Shown here: piece by piece, positions 25,150 through 33,448 of the stretch
Layout: the number at the start of each line of letters is the position of its first letter
Numbering within the stretch: position 1 is the first letter of the stretch
DNA from: Nocardia altamirensis NBRC 108246
Lineage (GTDB): Bacteria; Actinomycetota; Actinomycetes; Mycobacteriales; Mycobacteriaceae
DNA: 64,000 nucleotides
Direction of reading: 5' to 3'
NCBI RefSeq assembly: GCF_001612685.1
Contig: NZ_BDAY01000042.1
Coordinates: forward strand, 49,296 to 113,295
The notes under the pieces: generated by a model
What the model saw: the letters and a program-made list of their open reading frames with translations, nothing else
Database searches by the model: none
Told to the model about the DNA's origin: nothing
Translations under genes and position numbers: made by a program

Positions 25150-26373
25150 TCAGCCGAACAGGACGACCCGCATCAGGTGCACGACCCGTTCGCGGGAACA
25201 GGTCGGGTCGTCGGAGCCGAAGCGCTGGCCGAGGTCGACGACCAGGGCCAGCGCCGCATGTACCAGCAGCCTGGCCTCGGCGGCACTCAGCTCGGGCCGC
25301 GCGCCGACGAGCAGCTTCGCCCACTCTTCGACGTTGAGCCGCTGGATGTTTCGCAGGACTGTCCGTTCGTCCGCAGGCACGTTGCTGATCTCGGCGTAGT
25401 AGACGAACGTCAGCGCGCGTTCGGCGAACGAGCCTGCGACATACAGCTCGATCACCGTGCGCAACGCCTGTTCCGGGGAATCCGCGGCGGCGACGGCAGG
25501 GCCGATCGCGGCCGAAACCCGGTCGGCGACACGGCGGAACGCGGCCGCCAGGATATCGCCCTTGCCGCGATAGAACCGGTAGACCGTCGAGGAGCCGGGC
25601 AGGCCTGCCGCGGCGGCGATGTCCTCCACGCTGACGTTCGGATAGCCACGTTCGTGGAACAGCTCGATCGCGCGCGCGAGCAGCAGCTCGTGCTTGAACG
25701 TCTCCGGGATCTCGCTTGCCACAACGGTTTCGGCATCGACGGGCGGTGGAAGGGTGCAGGCGGCCACCGCGCCGCACGCGGTGCCGAGCAGGGCGTGCAA
25801 TGCACGGACCGGGACCGACACATGATGATCGCCGATGCTGCTGAGCACGCTCAGCACCGCTGCCGCCAGCACGGCCAGGTCGGCCTCGGCGAGCTCAGGG
25901 CGGGTCTGGCCGAGCAACGACGTGAGCGCCGAATTCACCGTCGCCAGTTGGTTGTTCAGGGTCGCGGTGTCGGCCTCGTCGAGGTAGCGCCGCTGCCAGC
26001 GCAGGAGCGCGGCGCTGCGCCGGTTCGTGATCGATGACGCGATGAGCGCGTCGATGACCTGGGTCAGCCTGGTCTCCGACGGCGCCGAACTCGCGTTGTC
26101 CAGCACTGCGGCCTCGGAGAGTGCGCCGAGCCGCAGCGCCTCCTCACGGAACAACGCGTACTTGCTCGGATAGTGGCGGTACAGCGCGGCCGAGCTGATG
26201 TCGAGCCGGGAGGCGATGTCCTCCATGCTCACGCCGTGATAGCCGAGCGACCCGAATGCCTCGGCGGAGACCGCCGCGATCTGGGCTCGCCGATCCCGTG
26301 GCCGCCGCCGGATCACCCGCGGTGCGGTGCCGTCGGTCGCCTTGTTCGCGGTCCGGCGATCCTGGGCACCCAT
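25150..26373 (-). CDS. Mce3R-like double TetR repressor, copy 1
   Basis: This 407-residue protein is made of two consecutive TetR units. The first helix-turn-helix is at about residues 30-75 (SMEDIASRLDISSAALYRHYPSKYALF), the second at about 230-280 (SVEDIAAAAGLPGSSTVYRFYRGKGDIL). Tandem TetR proteins of this size are rare; the known example is M. tuberculosis Mce3R (406 residues), which represses the mce3 operon and lipid-metabolism genes. Lying tail-to-tail with a complete mce operon supports a similar job here. A paralogue with the same build follows upstream. Ligand and operator are not evident. Confidence 0.9.
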   Translation of the reverse strand: MGAQDRRTANKATDGTAPRVIRRRPRDRRAQIAAVSAEAFGSLGYHGVSMEDIASRLDISSAALYRHYPSKYALFREEALRLGALSEAAVLDNASSAPSETRLTQVIDALIASSITNRRSAALLRWQRRYLDEADTATLNNQLATVNSALTSLLGQTRPELAEADLAVLAAAVLSVLSSIGDHHVSVPVRALHALLGTACGAVAACTLPPPVDAETVVASEIPETFKHELLLARAIELFHERGYPNVSVEDIAAAAGLPGSSTVYRFYRGKGDILAAAFRRVADRVSAAIGPAVAAADSPEQALRTVIELYVAGSFAERALTFVYYAEISNVPADERTVLRNIQRLNVEEWAKLLVGARPELSAAEARLLVHAALALVVDLGQRFGSDDPTCSRERVVHLMRVVLFG

Positions 26374-26564
26374 GCCGCGATGTTAGCCGAACCTCGGGCT
26401 TGCCACCGAGGCTTGAACCACCTCTGCTGGGAAGTGACTTGAAGATCACATCTCGAGCAGTATTACCGTGGTTACCTCGATATATTTGGTTCACTCAGAT
26501 GGAATTCTGCTTAACATAAACGACCGGTTGGTACCCGGCCCCGGCCGTTCGCTCGGCAGGGGTG

Positions 26565-27818
26565 CTACGCCGCCGCCGGACGCCCGAACAAGACCAGTTG
26601 CATCAACAAGCGCACTCGGCACTGAGCCGCCATCGGCTGATTGTCGAAGGCCCGCCCCAGATCGACCACCAACGCGAACGCGGCATGCGTCAGGAACCGC
26701 GCCTCAGCGGGCGAGAGCTCCGGCCGCACCTCGCGGAGCAGCCGTGCCCACTCTTCGACGCTGAGCCGCTGGATGTTTCGCAGCACCGTGCGTTCCTCGG
26801 CCGGAACATGTTGGAACTCGGTGAAATACACGTAGGTGAGGGCGCGCTCGGCGAACGAGCCCGCGACGTACTGGTCGATCAGCGCCGTCAGGGCGCCCTC
26901 CGGACTCGACGAGCTGGCCACCGCCGGGCCGACGGCGCCCGAAACCCGTTCCGCCGCACGACGAAACGCTGCGGCAAGCAGGTCGCTCTTGCCGCGGTAG
27001 AAGCGGTACACCGCCGAGGCCGCGGACAGGCCTGCCGCCGTGGCGATATCCTCCACGCTGACGTTCGGGTAGCCGCGTTCGTGGAACAGCTCCACCGCTT
27101 TGCGCAGCAGCAGTTCGTGTTTGAACGAATCCGGGATCTCGACCACCTGCAGCGGCTCGGCAGGCTGCTCCGCGGGCAGCTCGGCCTCGATGATCGACTG
27201 GCACGCCGAACTCAACAGGTGGGCAAGGGGTTTGGCCGGCAGATTGGCGTGGTGGTCGGAGATGCTGGTGATCGTGCTGAGCAGCGAAAGTCGCAGCACC
27301 CGGACATCGTCCTCGGTGAGTTCCGGCCTGAGCCCGGCGAGTTGGCTGCCGAAGGCGTCGAGCACGCCGAGTTGCTGATCCTCGAGTGTCCTGAGGTCGT
27401 CGGGCTCGAGGTAGCGGCCCTCCCAGCGCACCAGGGTGATGGTCGCGCGATTCTCGATCGTGACGGCGATGAGCGCGTCGATCACCTGGCGCAGCCGCCG
27501 CTCGGGTGGCCAGTCCGCGGCCGCCGCGGGCAGCTCTACCGCCTCGGTCATGGCCCGGCCGACCCGCAGCAGTTCCTCGCGGAACAGCGCGTACTTGCTC
27601 GGATAATGCCGGTACAGCGCCGCCGAACTGATGCCGAGCCCGGAGGCGATGTCCTCCATGCTCACGCCGTGATAGCCGAGTGCGCCGAACGCGGCCGCCG
27701 AGGCCGCGGCGATCTGTGCCCGCCGATTCTTCGGCCTGCGCCGGATCTCTCGCGGTGCCGAGTCGCCGCTGCTCGCCTTCCGCGCCGTACGGCGATTGTC
27801 GACACTCATATCGGACAT
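26565..27818 (-). CDS. Mce3R-like double TetR repressor, copy 2
   Basis: This is a 417-residue paralogue of the neighbouring repressor, with the same two TetR units (SMEDIASGLGISSAALYRHYPSKYALFREE near residue 50; SVEDIATAAGLSAASAVYRFYRGKSDLL near 245). The recognition helices are almost identical between the copies, while the ligand-binding regions differ more, suggesting overlapping operators but different effectors. Two starts are possible (27818 and 27809). The 8-bp palindrome CTGATCAG at 27823-27830, just upstream of the start, could be part of an operator. The P450 gene lies 175 nt upstream on the same strand. Confidence 0.9.
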   Translation of the reverse strand: MSDMSVDNRRTARKASSGDSAPREIRRRPKNRRAQIAAASAAAFGALGYHGVSMEDIASGLGISSAALYRHYPSKYALFREELLRVGRAMTEAVELPAAAADWPPERRLRQVIDALIAVTIENRATITLVRWEGRYLEPDDLRTLEDQQLGVLDAFGSQLAGLRPELTEDDVRVLRLSLLSTITSISDHHANLPAKPLAHLLSSACQSIIEAELPAEQPAEPLQVVEIPDSFKHELLLRKAVELFHERGYPNVSVEDIATAAGLSAASAVYRFYRGKSDLLAAAFRRAAERVSGAVGPAVASSSSPEGALTALIDQYVAGSFAERALTYVYFTEFQHVPAEERTVLRNIQRLSVEEWARLLREVRPELSPAEARFLTHAAFALVVDLGRAFDNQPMAAQCRVRLLMQLVLFGRPAAA

Positions 27819-27992
27819 CGTACTGATCAGCGCTGATGGGAACGGCCACGGCTCGGGGCTGAGCCGGACGGGCTCGGTCCAGACCCGGTTCGCTCAGCGC
27901 GGGGCGCGCCGAAATGTGCCGGACGTCGCTGGCCGATCCCGTGGGTGACCGCTGTGCGGGCCGTCACAATCCCGTGCCGTGCCGACCTTTGG

Positions 27993-29333
27993 TCACGGAC
28001 GCGGAGTGAGGACCAGTCGCGCCTTTCCGCGTGGAACGGTGGTGATGTTGCGCGTCTTCGGTTGTTCGGGCTTCGCCCCTTCCGGCAGCGAAAGTGTGTG
28101 CCGCACCAGGATTTCGCGCAGCACCGCGGTGCCCTCCATGAGGGAGAAGCCCGCACCGATGCAGCGCCGGACGCCGCCGCCGAAAGGGAACCAGGTGTTC
28201 GGGGCCACCTCACCGGTGAGGAACCGATCCGGGCGGAAGGCGCCGGCATCGGGATGACTGTCGGGATTGCGATGCGCGAGCAGGATCGAGGTGTTCACCA
28301 CCGTACCTGCGGGCAGTCGCCTGCCGCCGATTGTCATGTCCCTGGTCAGTTTTCGGTTCGTGCCGTTGATGATGACGTGCAGGCGCATCGCCTCTTTCAG
28401 CACGGCTTCGAGGTACTTCTCGTCGCCGTTGCGCGCTGCGTCGTACGCCTCGGCTTGGATCGCCGGATGCGCGGCGATCTCGTACAGCGCCCAGGACAGC
28501 GCGGAGGCGGTTGTCTCGTGACCGGCGAGCAGCAGGGTGATGAGCTGGTCGCGCAGCTCGGCGTCGGTGAGCGGCGGATCATGATCGTCGCCGGTGCCCG
28601 CGTGCAGGAGTGTGGATAGCACGTCGGTGCGTTCGGCCAGGTCCGGCGCGCGCCGCCGACCCGCGATCTCGGCGTAGAGGAGGGCGTCGAGCTCGTGCAG
28701 GTTGTCGGCGAACCGCTTCCACGGGCCGAAACGGGCAAGCAGGGCCGACTGGAAGCCGAGGAACACCAGCGGGTTGAGGTGCACGATGCGCTTCAGTCGT
28801 GGCGTCAGCTCGGCACGGGTCTTCGCGTCGGTGACGCCGAACACCACCTGGGTGATCACCTCGAGGGTGAGCGCGTTCATCCGGTCGAGCGTGACCAGCG
28901 TGGAACCCGTTGTCCAACGGTCGATCTCGGCTATCGCGATCTCGGCGACCAGGTCGCGATAGCCGCGCAACGCCGAGCCGTTGAAGGCGGGCATGAGCAG
29001 CCGCCGCGCCCGCGCGTGCTCGTCCTCGTCGGTGAGCAGCAGCGAGTGCTGGCCCATGATGGTGCCGAGGATCTGGTTGCCCTCGCCCGCGTGCATGTCG
29101 CGCGGGTTGCCCGCGTAGATCTCCTTGATGTGTTCGGGACGAGAGAACACCACGGCGTTGTCCGCGAACGGCGGTACCCGCAGCGTGAACACGTCACCGT
29201 AGCGGCGGGCGTTTGCGGAGATGAACCGCTGACGGTTGAGCTGGTACCAGGCGCCTTGCAGGAGCGCGGGCAGCCGAGGGCCCGGTGGATAGGCGGTGAC
29301 CTCGGACTGGGCTCGGACGTCCTGTGCGGCCAC
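27993..29333 (-). CDS. Cytochrome P450
   Basis: This is a 446-residue haem monooxygenase. The I-helix oxygen-binding motif AGHETTASALSW lies near residue 268, the ExxR motif (EAMRLH) near 309, and the haem loop FGGGVRRCIGAG with the cysteine ligand near 390. The N-terminal YPPGPRLPALLQG resembles the CYP135/CYP138 type of mycobacteria, which is a tentative family placement. GTG 29333 follows GGGGAGGT. Redox partners are not encoded nearby. Location upstream of two lipid-type repressors hints at lipid or steroid oxidation, as inference only. Confidence 0.93.
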   Translation of the reverse strand: MAAQDVRAQSEVTAYPPGPRLPALLQGAWYQLNRQRFISANARRYGDVFTLRVPPFADNAVVFSRPEHIKEIYAGNPRDMHAGEGNQILGTIMGQHSLLLTDEDEHARARRLLMPAFNGSALRGYRDLVAEIAIAEIDRWTTGSTLVTLDRMNALTLEVITQVVFGVTDAKTRAELTPRLKRIVHLNPLVFLGFQSALLARFGPWKRFADNLHELDALLYAEIAGRRRAPDLAERTDVLSTLLHAGTGDDHDPPLTDAELRDQLITLLLAGHETTASALSWALYEIAAHPAIQAEAYDAARNGDEKYLEAVLKEAMRLHVIINGTNRKLTRDMTIGGRRLPAGTVVNTSILLAHRNPDSHPDAGAFRPDRFLTGEVAPNTWFPFGGGVRRCIGAGFSLMEGTAVLREILVRHTLSLPEGAKPEQPKTRNITTVPRGKARLVLTPRP

Positions 29334-29428
29334 GATGCCACCTCCCCTGGGTAAGACGAAGCCTGTTGCCTACCACGCTAGGAGATACACGCGGCAAGGT
29401 CTATGACGCGGTCGCTTTTCAACCGCAC

Positions 29429-29457
29429 TTGACGGGATCCGCCGGAGCGGCCATCCT
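29429..29457 (+). promoter_or_regulatory. Candidate promoter of the M-box transcript
   Basis: TTGACG (29429-29434), a 17-nt spacer and CATCCT (29452-29457) place a start site just before the riboswitch P1 helix at 29472. The -35 is good and the -10 is weak. The assignment is supported mainly by position. Confidence 0.4.
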
Positions 29458-29471
29458 GGGTCGGTCAGCAC

Positions 29472-29624
29472 CTCGCTAGGCGAGGCTCCTGCGCGAACAC
29501 AGGCCACTGATCCGACGACGTCGAGAGACGCCCAGGATCAGGACAGATCGCTTCGGATTAAGGGGCGATCCCAGGTGGCTTCCCGGTCTCGGGATACGTC
29601 GTGCAGTGCCGAAGCTCTGACGAG
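29472..29624 (+). promoter_or_regulatory. M-box (ykoK leader) magnesium riboswitch
   Basis: This 153-nt stretch matches the M-box consensus in order. The 5' P1 strand CTCG (29472-29475) is followed by CTAGGCGAGGCTCCTG, then ACACAGGCCACTG, then the AGAGACGCC block, a variable arm with ATTAAGGGGCGAT, and finally GTGCAGTGCCGAAGCTCTGACGAG, whose CGAG (29621-29624) closes P1. The Bacillus subtilis ykoK leader has the equivalent TAGGTGAGGCTCCT, AGACGCC and CAGTGCTAAAGCTCT blocks. M-boxes bind Mg2+ and switch off magnesium-uptake genes. A GC-rich hairpin directly after it would be the expression platform. The genes downstream are very small ORFs rather than an obvious transporter. Confidence 0.88.
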
Positions 29625-29663
29625 AGGGGTGCCGCCCGGCCGTTCCGGCCGTGGCGTTCCCCT
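29625..29663 (+). terminator. Hairpin after the M-box, probable expression platform
   Basis: AGGGG (29625-29629) and CCCCT (29659-29663) enclose an inner stem CGGCCG-TTC-CGGCCG with partly paired flanks. The hairpin begins immediately after riboswitch P1, as expected for a Mg2+-controlled attenuator. It lacks a U-run, so a Rho-dependent or GC-hairpin mode is possible. Confidence 0.5.
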
Positions 29664-29733
29664 GCCAAGCGTGGTCCGGCACCAGGTATCGGCGACGCGC
29701 CCGTGCGTCTCGGCAGCGAGGAGGTGAGGGTCG

Positions 29734-29817
29734 ATGGAATCCGGCGATAGTCCTTATCCGAGTAGCGATTTCGCATCCCTCTTGCTCTCGGCCCGCTGCC
29801 GCCGTTGCGGCGACTGA
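29734..29817 (+). CDS. Possible 27-aa ORF downstream of the M-box
   Basis: ATG 29734 stands 9 nt behind GAGGAGG, one of the best ribosome-binding sites in the window, and opens a 27-codon ORF starting MESGDSPYPSSDFASLLLSA and ending in a CRRC pair. It may be a leader peptide or a small Mg2+-responsive protein. Without homologues visible to me the call depends on the ribosome-binding site and the riboswitch context. A second reading, GTG 29725, gives only a few codons. Confidence 0.4.
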   Translation: MESGDSPYPSSDFASLLLSARCRRCGD

Positions 29818-29929
29818 ACCAGAACCGATCCTGCGCCATCGGCATTCCGTGTCAACACGCGGTGCGGTCGCTGGTGTTTGTTGTGCCTGAAAACGGTTGT
29901 GGTGGTGGGCCTTCCGAAAGGAGTTCATC

Positions 29930-30106
29930 ATGACGTTCGCATTTCCGCGGGAACTGCCGCTGTGGCCAGGACTCGTCTATTCGGCCCGTCGCACCATGGC
30001 CAGGTACCGGCTGACCCCCGACGAGCGCCGCAATCTCGTCGCGGCGCGCGCGGCAAGGGCCGCCATCTTCACCGCCTCCATGGGCGGCCATTCCTACTAC
30101 CGGTAG
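29930..30106 (+). CDS. Small basic protein, 58 aa, in the M-box transcript
   Basis: The function is unknown. The gene has a strong ribosome-binding site (GAAAGGAG, 7 nt before ATG 29930) and ends 9 nt before a classic intrinsic terminator, so it looks like the main product of the riboswitch-controlled transcript. The sequence starts MTFAFPRELPLWPGLVYSAR, has a very basic middle (RYRLTPDERRNLVAARAARAA) and ends GGHSYYR. It has no cysteines; a short amphipathic or weakly hydrophobic N-terminal segment could associate with membrane. If the M-box assignment is right, expression should rise when magnesium is scarce. It could serve Mg2+ homeostasis like other tiny Mg-stress proteins, by analogy only. 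Confidence 0.65.
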   Translation: MTFAFPRELPLWPGLVYSARRTMARYRLTPDERRNLVAARAARAAIFTASMGGHSYYR

Positions 30107-30114
30107 TGGTGGTT

Positions 30115-30159
30115 GCCTGGTCATCCCCGTCGGTACCACCGGGGATGACCAGGCTTTTT
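30115..30159 (+). terminator. Strong intrinsic terminator of the M-box/58-aa transcript
   Basis: Arms 30115-30129 and 30140-30154 are perfectly complementary over 15 bp around a 10-nt loop, and TTTTT follows at 30155-30159. This is the only clear hairpin plus T-run in the window. It terminates the plus-strand transcript exactly where the convergent acetoacetyl-CoA synthetase gene ends. Confidence 0.9.
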
Positions 30160-32108
30160 CACGGGGCAGTGGCGGGCCGGATGGTGGCGTACCAGTCGAG
30201 GAGGTCCGGGTTGTCGACCGCGCTGCGTTCGACGACGCGGGCGGGATCGGCGCCCTGGAAGAGTTTTTTGATGGGCACTTCGAGCTTCTTGCCGGTGCGG
30301 GTGTGCGGAATGCCTGGGGCGACGAGGATTTCGTCGGGGACGTGCCGTGGCGACACCTCGGTGCGGATGGTGGTGTTGATCCTGGTTTTCAGGTCGTCGG
30401 TGAGTTCGGCGCCGGGGGCGAGCACGATGAACAGTGGCATCCAGTAGCCGCCGTCGGGTTGCTCGGCGCCGATGACCAGGGCCTCGGCGATCTCGGGGAG
30501 GCGCTCGACGGACTGGTAGATGTCGGCGCTGCCCATCCGGATGCCGTGTCGGTTGAGCGTCGAGTCGGAGCGGCCGTGGACAACGACGGTGTCCCGCTCG
30601 GTGATGGTGATCCAGTCGCCGTGCCGCCAGATGCCTGCGTACATGTCGAAATAGGCGTCGTGATACCGCTTTCCGTCGGGATCGTTCCAGAAGCGGACCG
30701 GCATGGACGGCATGGGCTTGGTGATGACGAGCTCGCCGACTTCGTCCCGCACCGGCTGTCCCGCAGCGTCGAAGGCGTCGAGTGCCGCGCCGAGGAAGCG
30801 CGTGGAAAGCTCACCAGGCCAGGCCGGGACGGTAGGCGCCCCACCGATAAAGGCCGAAACCACATCGGTGCCACCGCTGATCGAGTTGACCTGCACGTGC
30901 TCACCGGTGTTCGCCCCGAGCCACACCGCCGACGAGGTCGGCAACGACGCCCCGGTGATGCCGACGGTGCGCAGTGCGGACAGATCGTGTTCGGCACGCG
31001 GCACCGCGCCCGCTTTGATGCAGGCGAGCACGTAGCCGGGGCTGGTGCCGAGCACGGTGGTCTTCGTCTCGGCGGCGATGCGCCACAACGCATCCGGCGC
31101 CGGATAGGTGGGACTGCCGTCGTAGCAGACGATGGTCGCGCCGACCAGCAGGCCGGCGATCTGGAAGTTCCACATCATCCAGCTCGGGCTGGTGTACCAG
31201 AAGAAGGTGTCGTCGGCACCGATATCGGATTGCAGCGCAACGGCTTTGAGGTGTTCCAGCAGCACGCCGCCGTGGCCGTGCACGATGCCCTTCGGCAACC
31301 CGGTGGTGCCGGAGGAGAACACGATCCACAGCGGATGATCGAAATCGACCGGCTCCGTGGTGATCACCGCGGGAGCCGCCTCGTCGGTGGCGATCGCGTC
31401 GCGCCACAACGTGGCGTCGGCGACCTCCAGTCCGAGCTGCGAGACGACGATCGTGCCGCTGAGACCGGCGAAACCGGCTTGCAGTGCGGCGATATCGGCG
31501 CGCTTGTCGTGCGCCTTGCCGCCGAAGCGGTACCCGTCGGCGGTGATCAGCACCGTGGGTTCCAGCTGGCCGAGCCGATCCAGCGCGGCCTTGGGCGAGT
31601 AGTCCTGGCCGCACGCGCTCCAGACGGCGCCGATGCTCGCGGTCGCCAGGAACGCGACCACCGCCTCCGGAATGTTGGGCAGGTATCCGGCCACCCGATC
31701 GCCGGGCCGGACGCCGAGGGCGCGCAGGGTGCGCGCCAATGCCGCGGTGTCGTCGATCAATTCGGCCCAGGACACCTCGCGGATCGGTGCGTCCTCGGCG
31801 ATCGCGAGGATCGCGGGCCGGTCGGTCCGGAACTGCCGGATCACCTGATCGACGTAGTTCAGCCGCGTGCCGGGAAACCATTGCGCGCCTGGCATTTCCA
31901 TGCTGGAGATGACCTCGCCGGCGACCTCGCCCAGCTCGAAGTAGTCCCAGACCGCACGCCAGAAACCGGCGAGATCATCGACGGACCACTGCCACAGCGT
32001 GCGGTAGTCCGGCGCGGCAACCCCGGTGCGCGCCTCGACGAACGTCGCGAAATCGGTGATGCGTGCCTGCGCGATATCCGCTTCGGTCGGCACCCATTGT
32101 GGTTGCAC
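30159..32108 (-). CDS. aacS: Acetoacetyl-CoA synthetase
   Basis: This 649-residue enzyme converts acetoacetate, ATP and CoA into acetoacetyl-CoA. The N-terminal acetyl-CoA-synthetase-like region (GTRLNYVDQV) is followed by the AMP-binding core with VFSSGTTGLPKGIVHGHGG near residue 265 and a C-terminal part with RHGIRMGSADIYQSVE, with the catalytic lysine in TRTGKKLEVPIKKL. Full length matches the family. The GTG start at 32108 follows AGGAGG. It is the last gene of the leucine-type operon, taking the place of the scoA/scoB CoA-transferase genes near the M. tuberculosis counterpart: leucine breakdown ends in acetoacetate, which this enzyme activates. Confidence 0.93.
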   Translation of the reverse strand: MQPQWVPTEADIAQARITDFATFVEARTGVAAPDYRTLWQWSVDDLAGFWRAVWDYFELGEVAGEVISSMEMPGAQWFPGTRLNYVDQVIRQFRTDRPAILAIAEDAPIREVSWAELIDDTAALARTLRALGVRPGDRVAGYLPNIPEAVVAFLATASIGAVWSACGQDYSPKAALDRLGQLEPTVLITADGYRFGGKAHDKRADIAALQAGFAGLSGTIVVSQLGLEVADATLWRDAIATDEAAPAVITTEPVDFDHPLWIVFSSGTTGLPKGIVHGHGGVLLEHLKAVALQSDIGADDTFFWYTSPSWMMWNFQIAGLLVGATIVCYDGSPTYPAPDALWRIAAETKTTVLGTSPGYVLACIKAGAVPRAEHDLSALRTVGITGASLPTSSAVWLGANTGEHVQVNSISGGTDVVSAFIGGAPTVPAWPGELSTRFLGAALDAFDAAGQPVRDEVGELVITKPMPSMPVRFWNDPDGKRYHDAYFDMYAGIWRHGDWITITERDTVVVHGRSDSTLNRHGIRMGSADIYQSVERLPEIAEALVIGAEQPDGGYWMPLFIVLAPGAELTDDLKTRINTTIRTEVSPRHVPDEILVAPGIPHTRTGKKLEVPIKKLFQGADPARVVERSAVDNPDLLDWYATIRPATAP

Positions 32109-32138
32109 CGTGTTCCTCCTGGCTGTTCGAACTGGTGG

Positions 32139-32951
32139 TCAGGCGCGGTCGGCGCGCCGCACGATCTGCTCGGCATGGCGCAGCACGGGGGCGTCGACCA
32201 TGCGACCCTCGAATGCGAACACGCCACGATGCCGGGGTACCTCGTCGAGCACCCGCCTTGCCCAGTCCACCTCGGTCGCCGACGGTGCGTAGGCCGTGCG
32301 GATGACCGGGACCTGGCTCGGGTGGATGGCGACCTTCGCGTCGAAGCCGCTGGCGACGGCGTCCAGCGCTTCGGCGTGCAGGCCCTCGAGATCCTTGATG
32401 TTCAGATAGACCGAGTCGAGCGCGAACTTGCCGTACGCCTTGGCCGCAAGCAGCGTGGTCGACCGAACATGGCGCGCGACATCGCGATAGCTGCCGTCGT
32501 CGTGCCTGCTGGAGTTGCCGCCGAGCCCGGCGATGAGATCCTCGGCGCCCCACATCACGCCGATCGCGTTGCGCGCCATGGCCGCTCGGCCGACGGCGAG
32601 CGCGCCGAGCGGCGACTCGATCAGTGCAATCACCTCGTACTCGGCCAGCGCCGAGAGCTCTTCCGCGGATTCACATTTCGGCAGCATGATGCGCCGATAC
32701 CTGGTGTCGGCCAGCGCGGCGAGGTCGAGCGGGTGCTCGTCGGTGCCGACGGCGTTGATCCGGACCACGGTGGTCTCGGGATCCAACGGTGTCTCGACCA
32801 ATGCCTTGCGGGCGGCCGCCTTGTCGCCGGCGGCAACGCCGTCCTCGAGGTCGAGGATCACCACATCCGCTGCCGCGGCGGCCTTTTCGTAGCGTTCGGG
32901 CCGATCGGCCGGGCAGAACAGCCAGGCGGGGCCTGGCACCTCCCACGTCAT
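32139..32951 (-). CDS. citE: CitE-like HpcH/HpaI lyase
   Basis: This is a 270-residue TIM-barrel lyase of the HpcH/HpaI/CitE family. The signature DVVILDLEDGV and the metal-binding Glu in ALIESPLG and Glu-Asp in WGAEDLIAGLGG are present. The M. tuberculosis counterpart in the same operon position (Rv2498c) is a beta-hydroxyacyl-CoA lyase used for leucine (HMG-CoA) and itaconate (citramalyl-CoA) breakdown. The same role is the best prediction here, since no separate HMG-CoA lyase is in the operon. It overlaps the MaoC gene by 4 nt. Confidence 0.9.
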   Translation of the reverse strand: MTWEVPGPAWLFCPADRPERYEKAAAAADVVILDLEDGVAAGDKAAARKALVETPLDPETTVVRINAVGTDEHPLDLAALADTRYRRIMLPKCESAEELSALAEYEVIALIESPLGALAVGRAAMARNAIGVMWGAEDLIAGLGGNSSRHDDGSYRDVARHVRSTTLLAAKAYGKFALDSVYLNIKDLEGLHAEALDAVASGFDAKVAIHPSQVPVIRTAYAPSATEVDWARRVLDEVPRHRGVFAFEGRMVDAPVLRHAEQIVRRADRA

Positions 32952-33448
32952 GACGGCTCGGCGGTGGGTCGTAGCCGGATCATCGCGTTGCGCACGGCGA
33001 CCGCGACGACAACGCCGTGCTGGTTGCGGGCGGTGTGGCGGAAGGTGACGATGCCCTCGCCAGGCCTGCTCTTCGACACTCGCTTGTCGAGCACCTCGGT
33101 CTCGGCGTAAACGGTGTCACCGTGGAACAGCGGGGCGGGGAACTTCACCTCGGAGAAGCCGAGATTGGCGACCGTGGTGCCCTGGGTCAGGTGCGCCACC
33201 GCGAGGCCGACCATGGTTCCGAGGGTGAACAGCGAGTTGACCAGGCGCTGATGGAACGGCTCCTGGGCGTCGCTGTAGGCCGCATCGATGTGCAGCCCTT
33301 GCGGATTCATGGTGAGGGTGCTGAACAGCACGTTGTCGGTCTCGGTCATGGTGCGGCCTGGCCGGTGCTCGTAGAGCACGCCGGTCTCGAGCTCCTCGAA
33401 CCACATGCCGGTCTGCACAACCCTGCGCAGATTCGTCGTCTCGTTCAC
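32948..33448 (-). CDS. MaoC-family (R)-specific enoyl-CoA hydratase
   Basis: This 166-residue hot-dog-fold hydratase resembles beta-methylmalyl-CoA dehydratase and mycobacterial Rv2499c. Family features are the catalytic region NPQGLHIDAAYSDAQEPFHQRL (His and Asp) and LTQGTTVANLGFSEVKFPAPLFHGDTV. Expected reaction: hydration of 3-methylglutaconyl-CoA to HMG-CoA, or of an itaconyl-CoA-type substrate, feeding the adjacent lyase. Both neighbours overlap it by 4 nt (ATGA), showing translational coupling. Confidence 0.88.
   Translation of the reverse strand: MNETTNLRRVVQTGMWFEELETGVLYEHRPGRTMTETDNVLFSTLTMNPQGLHIDAAYSDAQEPFHQRLVNSLFTLGTMVGLAVAHLTQGTTVANLGFSEVKFPAPLFHGDTVYAETEVLDKRVSKSRPGEGIVTFRHTARNQHGVVVAVAVRNAMIRLRPTAEPS

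Noticed and set aside
30303..33110. 935-codon plus-strand frame opposite aacS and citE
   Set aside because: The translation is Arg/Gly/Asp-rich noise; the minus strand encodes recognisable enzymes with correct starts and overlaps.
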